Source: JACCTH01 sp035253825
Lineage (GTDB): Bacteria > Actinomycetota > Acidimicrobiia > Spongiisociales > ZC4RG35
Direction of reading: 5' to 3'
Length of the DNA: 64,000 bases
Assembly: GCA_035253825.1 (NCBI GenBank)
Contig: DATFBM010000005.1
Coordinates: 1-64,000, forward strand
Below are positions 59,400 to 64,000 of this stretch, piece after piece (the first letter of the stretch is position 1; every line of letters begins with the position of its first letter). Below the pieces are notes generated by a model. It was not told the DNA's origin, made no database searches, and worked only from the letters and a program-made list of their open reading frames with translations. A program made the position numbers and the translations under genes.

Positions 59400-61286
59400 T
59401 CACGCTCCTCGCAAGACCAGCCAAGCAAGGACAGCCACCGTCCCGGCTGCAAATAGGACCCCGTAGCTGCGAACCAGTCCCGGTTGCATGGCCCTCGCCC
59501 TGCTCGCCACCGTCCGCACCAACCGGCCCGCCCCGTTCACCGCTCCATCTATCACCGGCAGGTCGAATGAGAAGGCCGCTTCCTCGGCCAGCCGCAACCC
59601 CGGCTTCACCACGGTGGCGCCGTAGATGTCGTCTACCCGATACCCATTTCGCCACAGACTCCAAAGCGGCCCGAAGGCCTCCTCAAACCGGCGCCACAGG
59701 TCGGCCGGACGGTTGTAGGCGAAGAATGCCGCCGCCGCTCCGGCGAGACCGGCTGCGACCGACAAACCGGCAAGGATGGCGAACATCAGCCACCCCTCAG
59801 GCGGATGGGCCAGGTTCACGCCTTCGAAGGAAGGCTCCAGAAAGTGCTCGAGGGCAGTGCGAAACGGGGTGTTGATGAAGCCCCCAATCACCGACAGCAC
59901 CGCCAGCACCACTAGAGGGAACGTCATCACCCGCGGCGATTCGTGAGGATGAACCTCGAGCTCCCAGCGCGGCTCACCCATGAAGACCAGGACGAATTGC
60001 CGGGTCATGTAAAAGGCCGTGAGCAGGGCCGTCACCAGGCCAACAATCCACAGGACCGAAAACCAGCCCCCACGAGCGAAGGCGACCCCGAGGATTTCGT
60101 CTTTCGACCAGAACCCGGCTAGCGGGGGTATGCCGGCGATGGCGATGGTGCCGATGGCCATCGTCGTCGCAGTCACCGGCATTCGCTTCCGCAAGCCTCC
60201 CATCCTGTCCATGTTTTGTTCGTCCGCCATGGCATGTATCACTGAGCCCGCCCCGAGGAACAGAAGCGCCTTGAAGAAAGCGTGGGTCATCAGATGGAAG
60301 AGCCCCGCTATGTGCCCGGCTGCGCCGACCGCCAGAAACATGTATCCGAGTTGCGAGATGGTCGAATAGGCCAACACCCGCTTGATGTCCTTTTGGGCAA
60401 GGGCAATGGTCGCTGCCCAGAGGGCGGTGGCCGCCCCGACCGTGGCTACGACTGGTCCGGCAACAGGTGAGAGCTCGAAGATGGGGGCCGACCGGGCGAT
60501 CACATAGACGCCGGCGGTCACCATGGTGGCGGCGTGGATCAGAGCCGAGACCGGGGTCGGGCCCTCCATCGCATCGGGAAGCCAGACATAGAGAGGGATT
60601 TGGGCTGATTTGCCGGCCGCCCCAATCAGAATCAATAGGCCGATGGCGGTCGCCATCCCGGAGCTGAGCACATCCGCTGCCCGCTCGAAGATCCCCTCGA
60701 AAGACAACGTATGGAAAGCCCCAAAGATCAACATGAGCGCGATCAGGAACCCCAGGTCACCGATGCGGTTGACGATGAACGCCTTCTTGCCGGCGGCGGC
60801 CGCCACGGGTTTGGTGAACCAAAAGGAGACCAAGAGATAAGAACAGAGACCAACCAGCTCCCAGCCCATGAAGAGCATCGCAAAGTTCCCCGCCAGGACC
60901 AAGGTCAGCATCGAGGCGACGAAAAGGTTCAGATAGACGAAGAAACGGCTGAACCGCTCGTCGCCATGCATGTAGCCGATCGCGTAGAGGTGAATCAACG
61001 CCCCCACCCCGGTGATGATCAACGTCATCAGTACCGAGAGGGGGTCCCAGGTGATGACGAGCTCGGCCCCGATTGCCGGCATCCACTCCCAGATCTTGAC
61101 AATGGTGGCTTGGCCATCGCCCGAGAAGAAGGGACGTCCTGCTCCCAGTCCTAACGCGAACGACCCTGCCACCGCCAAAGTGGCCAGGTAACCGGCTCTC
61201 GGCTCACCAATCCGTCGGCCAAAAAAGTGAAGGAAAGTGGCCGATGCCAGCGGCAATGCAATGACTAGCCAGAGGAGTGACGTCAA
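59400..61286 (-). CDS. nuoL: Complex I subunit L, second cluster
   Basis: A 628-residue distal pumping subunit, 49 residues shorter than the first copy. LFMGWELVGLCSYLLVSFWF, KSAQIPLYVWLPDAMEGPTP and KRVLAYSTISQLGYMFLAVG are conserved blocks. The start is TTG at 61286, 4 nt after the nuoK stop. The C-terminal lateral helix region is present. Confidence 0.94.
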   Translation of the reverse strand: MTSLLWLVIALPLASATFLHFFGRRIGEPRAGYLATLAVAGSFALGLGAGRPFFSGDGQATIVKIWEWMPAIGAELVITWDPLSVLMTLIITGVGALIHLYAIGYMHGDERFSRFFVYLNLFVASMLTLVLAGNFAMLFMGWELVGLCSYLLVSFWFTKPVAAAAGKKAFIVNRIGDLGFLIALMLIFGAFHTLSFEGIFERAADVLSSGMATAIGLLILIGAAGKSAQIPLYVWLPDAMEGPTPVSALIHAATMVTAGVYVIARSAPIFELSPVAGPVVATVGAATALWAATIALAQKDIKRVLAYSTISQLGYMFLAVGAAGHIAGLFHLMTHAFFKALLFLGAGSVIHAMADEQNMDRMGGLRKRMPVTATTMAIGTIAIAGIPPLAGFWSKDEILGVAFARGGWFSVLWIVGLVTALLTAFYMTRQFVLVFMGEPRWELEVHPHESPRVMTFPLVVLAVLSVIGGFINTPFRTALEHFLEPSFEGVNLAHPPEGWLMFAILAGLSVAAGLAGAAAAFFAYNRPADLWRRFEEAFGPLWSLWRNGYRVDDIYGATVVKPGLRLAEEAAFSFDLPVIDGAVNGAGRLVRTVASRARAMQPGLVRSYGVLFAAGTVAVLAWLVLRGA

Positions 61287-61290
61287 GCCG

Positions 61291-61602
61291 TCAACCCGCC
61301 ATCTCTGAGAGTTCGTCTACCGATGCCGATTGCCGGCGCCGGAAGATTGCAACGATGATTGCCAATCCCACAACGACTTCTGCCGCGGCGACCACCAGCA
61401 CGAAGAAAACCGCCATCTGGCCATCGAGGCTTCCCAGCGCCCGGCCGGCGGCGACGAAGGTGAGATTGACTGCGTTCAGCATTAACTCGATGCACATGAA
61501 CATGACGAGGGCATTACGACGAATAAGGATTCCCAGCGCTCCGATCGCAAAAAGCAACGCCGCCAGGGTCATGTACCACCCGGGGGTGACGACGAGGCTC
61601 AC
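61291..61602 (-). CDS. nuoK: Complex I subunit K, second cluster
   Basis: A 103-residue, three-helix subunit with ILIRRNALVMFMCIELMLNA and VVAAAEVVVGLAIIVAIF, each holding a conserved glutamate. GTG at 61602 overlaps the nuoJ stop (GTGA). Confidence 0.92.
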   Translation of the reverse strand: MSLVVTPGWYMTLAALLFAIGALGILIRRNALVMFMCIELMLNAVNLTFVAAGRALGSLDGQMAVFFVLVVAAAEVVVGLAIIVAIFRRRQSASVDELSEMAG

Positions 61603-62162
61603 GAACCCGGTCCCGTTTCTCCCCCCGGGGGAACCCGGCTGAGGATCGGCTTCCGGGTCGAAGCGAGAGCGATAGCGCCGGCTGCGGCGATCGTCAGCAA
61701 CAAAGCCGTTGCCTCGAAGGCCAAAACCCAATCGGTGAACATGGGCTCCGCCAACGCTTGGACCGTCCCGTTGGTTTGCGCGGCACCCGCCGGAGTAACC
61801 ACAAGCGGAACCCACGAGAACCGGCCTCGAGCGACGAGGGCAATTCCGAGTCCGGCGGCGATCAGCCCGACCGCTAACGCCAATCGCCGCTGGTGGGGGA
61901 TCGTTTCGGCGGTGTTCTCTTCCTTGTCGACCCCGATCAACATGATCACGAAGAGGAAGAGCGTCATCACCGCCCCGGCATAAACGATCACCTGCACTGC
62001 CGCCACGAAATGAGCGAGCTGCAGCACGTAGAGAACTGCTATGGCGAAGAGGGTGGCGAGGAGTCCCATTGCCGAATAGACCGGGTTACGGGCTCTGATC
62101 ACTGTGACCCCGCCCGTCAGGGAGGCCCCCGCCATCAGAGCGAACACGATCAACTCAACCAT
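61599..62162 (-). CDS. nuoJ: Complex I subunit J, second cluster
   Basis: A 187-residue, five-helix subunit. HFVAAVQVIVYAGAVMTLFL is the helix-3 signature. A longer extracytoplasmic loop (TPAGAAQTNGTVQALAE) precedes the last helix. ATG at 62162 is chosen; the longer frame overlaps nuoI. It is 19 nt after the nuoI stop. Confidence 0.9.
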   Translation of the reverse strand: MVELIVFALMAGASLTGGVTVIRARNPVYSAMGLLATLFAIAVLYVLQLAHFVAAVQVIVYAGAVMTLFLFVIMLIGVDKEENTAETIPHQRRLALAVGLIAAGLGIALVARGRFSWVPLVVTPAGAAQTNGTVQALAEPMFTDWVLAFEATALLLTIAAAGAIALASTRKPILSRVPPGGETGPGS

Positions 62163-62181
62163 GGAGCGAAGCCGCCACGCC

Positions 62182-62811
62182 TCAAGCGTCCCGTTCGTCC
62201 TGCGTGGGCTCTGGGGCCCAAGAGGCTGGTCCAGGTGTCCCCTGCCAGGCCTGCACGCCCTCGTAGGCGGCCACCCCGCTGGGTGCCGTTGCCCGCAACC
62301 ACCCATCGGCGGTGTTTAGTTCGGCCGGCTGGGCGAGCGGATCCTCGGGGAACATGTGTGGCACCGAGCCGTCCGGTCTCATCAGCAGCTCCTGGCGGGT
62401 GTAGATGGCGTCCCGACGGTTAGAAGTCGACATCTCGAAGAGATGCGTCATGGTTATCGCCTCTGTGGGGCACGCCTCCACGCAGAGCCCGCAAAAGATG
62501 CAGCGCAGCATGTTGATCTCGTAGACGTAGCCGTACCGCTCCCCCGGACTGACCGGCTGGTCGGGGGGGTTGTCCCGACCCCGGACATAGATGCAGCGAG
62601 CCGGGCAGGCTCCGGCGCACAGCTCGCACCCGATGCATTTCTCCATTCCGTCCGGATAACGATTGAGAACGTGGCGGCCATGGAAACGTTGCGGCTTCTG
62701 ACGGAACTCCTGCGGGTACTTGGTAGTGACGAGACCATCGCCCAATACCGTGTCGACCATCACCTTCCCGGTTACCCGCAATCCTCTGAGAAAGGCTCCG
62801 AGTCCTGACAT
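62182..62811 (-). CDS. nuoI: Complex I subunit I, second cluster
   Basis: A 209-residue 2[4Fe-4S] subunit, 47 residues longer than the first copy. CIGCELCAGACP and CIFCGLCVEACP bind N6a and N6b, and the C-terminal tail is Pro/Glu-rich and unconserved. ATG at 62811 shares one base with the nuoH stop (TGATG). An acetylated or extended tail has no clear role. Confidence 0.93.
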   Translation of the reverse strand: MSGLGAFLRGLRVTGKVMVDTVLGDGLVTTKYPQEFRQKPQRFHGRHVLNRYPDGMEKCIGCELCAGACPARCIYVRGRDNPPDQPVSPGERYGYVYEINMLRCIFCGLCVEACPTEAITMTHLFEMSTSNRRDAIYTRQELLMRPDGSVPHMFPEDPLAQPAELNTADGWLRATAPSGVAAYEGVQAWQGTPGPASWAPEPTQDERDA

Positions 62812-63887
62812 CAGGCGCTCCAGGGAAGCCCGAATTGGCGAACAGAGATTGCCACGGTCGAAAGGATCAGCCAGACCAGGGCCGCGGGGATCAAGCGTTT
62901 CCACCCAATTTGCATCAACTGGTCGTATCGAAGACGGGGCATAGTTGCCCTGATCCAGAAGAAAGCGAAAATCACTGCGTAGGTTTTGATCAGGAGCCAG
63001 ATGGTGGGGAGGACCGCCGAGATCCATGCCGGGACCTGGCCATCGAATGTGGGTCCATTCCAACCACCGAGAAAAAGCGTGGCGCAGATGGCCGACATCG
63101 AGAAGATATTGATGTACTCAGCGAGTTGGTACATGGCAAAGCGCATACCCGAATACTCGGTATGAAACCCACCGACCAGTTCCTGCTCCGCCTCAACTAG
63201 ATCGAAAGGGGCACGATTGGTCTCGGCGATGATGGCCAGAAAAAAGATGACGAACGCCACCACCTGCGGAAACAGGTTCCAACGTGGAATGAAGCCCAGG
63301 TAGGTGCCCGCTTGACTCTCAACGATCCCGGCGAGGGAAAGAGTGCCGCCAGCTCGCGTGGAAGAGAACATCACCACCGAGACAATGGAGAGGCCGATGG
63401 CCGCCTCATAAGAGATGGCCTGGGCGGTCGCCCTAACCGCGCCCAGCAGTGGGTACTTCGAACCCGAGGACCAACCCGCCAGCACCACGGCGTACACCGC
63501 CAGCGAGGACATGGCGAGAATGAACAGCACGCCCACGTTGAGGTCGGCGCCCTGGAGGAGAACTTCACGATCGCCGATGGTGAATGGTCTTCCGAAGGGC
63601 ACCACCATGAAAAGGAGAAGGGCGGGGATGACGGCGAGAAAAGGGGCGAGGACGAACATCCCGTACTGGACCTTGCTCGGGTTGATCTGCTCCTTGAAGA
63701 AAAGCTTGAGACCATCGGCGACGGTCTGCAGGAGGCCGAAGGGGCCGGCCCGATCGGGACCGATCCGATTTTGCATATCGGCGATGGTCTTCCGCTCGAG
63801 CCACACGTTGAAGATGGTGGTGACGAGGAGGAGAACGAAAACCGCCAGCACCCGCCCGACGACTATCAGGATGTCGAGGCCGTCCAT
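62811..63887 (-). CDS. nuoH: Complex I subunit H, second cluster
   Basis: A 358-residue quinone-chamber subunit. MQNRIGPDRAGPFGLLQTVA is the conserved loop, NRAPFDLVEAEQELVGGFHT the third loop with acidic residues, and RATMPRLRYDQLMQIGWK the C-terminal signature. ATG at 63887 is used; TTG at 63926 is possible. It is the last nuo gene before the window edge. Confidence 0.93.
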   Translation of the reverse strand: MDGLDILIVVGRVLAVFVLLLVTTIFNVWLERKTIADMQNRIGPDRAGPFGLLQTVADGLKLFFKEQINPSKVQYGMFVLAPFLAVIPALLLFMVVPFGRPFTIGDREVLLQGADLNVGVLFILAMSSLAVYAVVLAGWSSGSKYPLLGAVRATAQAISYEAAIGLSIVSVVMFSSTRAGGTLSLAGIVESQAGTYLGFIPRWNLFPQVVAFVIFFLAIIAETNRAPFDLVEAEQELVGGFHTEYSGMRFAMYQLAEYINIFSMSAICATLFLGGWNGPTFDGQVPAWISAVLPTIWLLIKTYAVIFAFFWIRATMPRLRYDQLMQIGWKRLIPAALVWLILSTVAISVRQFGLPWSA

Positions 63888-63946
63888 TCCCGGCTGAGAA
63901 TAGGGAGCGCCGTTTGGACCCAACAAACCCGGTCTAAGTTGAGTTG

Positions 63947-64000
63947 ATGGAGGACGTGCGGCGATCTCCAGAGGCCAAAGCCTTGCTGGCCTCTGTGGTC
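63947..64000 (+). CDS. Possible 5' end of a divergent gene
   Basis: An ATG-initiated frame, MEDVRRSPEAKALLASVV, runs to the window end on the plus strand, 59 nt from the nuoH start. If real, the second nuo cluster starts at nuoH and holds only HIJKLMN. Minus-strand frames through the same bases are also open or end in TAG at 63935-63937, so an upstream nuo gene cannot be excluded. Confidence 0.25.
   Translation, partial: MEDVRRSPEAKALLASVV

Overview
The window comes from a high-GC bacterium, most likely an actinobacterium. Supporting signs are a GuaB3-type IMP dehydrogenase paralogue, a ZAS anti-sigma of the RsrA type, very dense 4-nt-overlap gene packing, frequent GTG/TTG starts and at least one apparently leaderless transcript. 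The class Acidimicrobiia is a reasonable guess but the sequence alone does not prove it. No rRNA, tRNA, CRISPR array, insertion sequence or phage gene was seen, and no stretch over 300 bases lacks a gene.

Layout. 1-3.2 kb: a DapA-family gene cut by the window edge, a TadE/TadG pair and an SCP2 protein. 3.2-16.9 kb: central metabolism, mostly on the minus strand (HU, mdh, icd; purN-purH-folD; DUF2207-lemA; a B12-binding mutase subunit with sucC-sucD), with small accessory genes between. 16.9-32.4 kb: transaldolase, PcrA helicase, a sensor kinase coupled to a CheA-REC hybrid, guaA-guaB3, a CPBP protease, trpS, a polytopic sensor kinase, an alpha-oxoamine synthase-like enzyme and a DEAD-box helicase. 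32.4-34.2 kb: cimA (citramalate synthase) behind a leader peptide with three consecutive Ile codons and an intrinsic terminator, which is a textbook attenuator architecture. 34.2-35.8 kb: a coiled-coil protein, Nudix and GNAT genes. 35.8-49.3 kb: a complex I operon (nuoABCD-HIJK-LMN) that lacks nuoEFG and is split by a 3.2-kb insert between nuoK and nuoL. 49.3-55.3 kb: a phosphodiesterase, PduO-type cobalamin adenosyltransferase, an EamA transporter, mobA/moaA and a class III aminotransferase. 55.3-64 kb: a bactofilin-like membrane protein and a second complex I set (nuoHIJKLMN).

The most interesting region is the insert in the first nuo operon (about 40.96-44.18 kb). It carries a TMEM175-like channel, a 61-residue zinc-ribbon protein, a four-helix membrane protein and, divergently, an ECF sigma factor, a zinc-binding thiol-type anti-sigma factor and an ArsM-like methyltransferase. 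The methyltransferase reads through an in-frame TGA exactly where arsenite methyltransferases carry a conserved cysteine. A perfect 8-bp stem-loop with a G in its apical loop lies just downstream. It is therefore probably a selenoprotein under thiol-stress sigma control. The two other ArsM cysteines are replaced, so the substrate may not be arsenite.

Smaller signals include an RBS-masking hairpin in front of nuoH at the point where nuoEFG is missing, heptanucleotide arrays at the 3' end of a kinase gene, two families of short dispersed intergenic repeats, and operator-like palindromes in divergent promoter regions. B12 use links the mutase subunit next to sucCD with the cobalamin adenosyltransferase at 50.4 kb.
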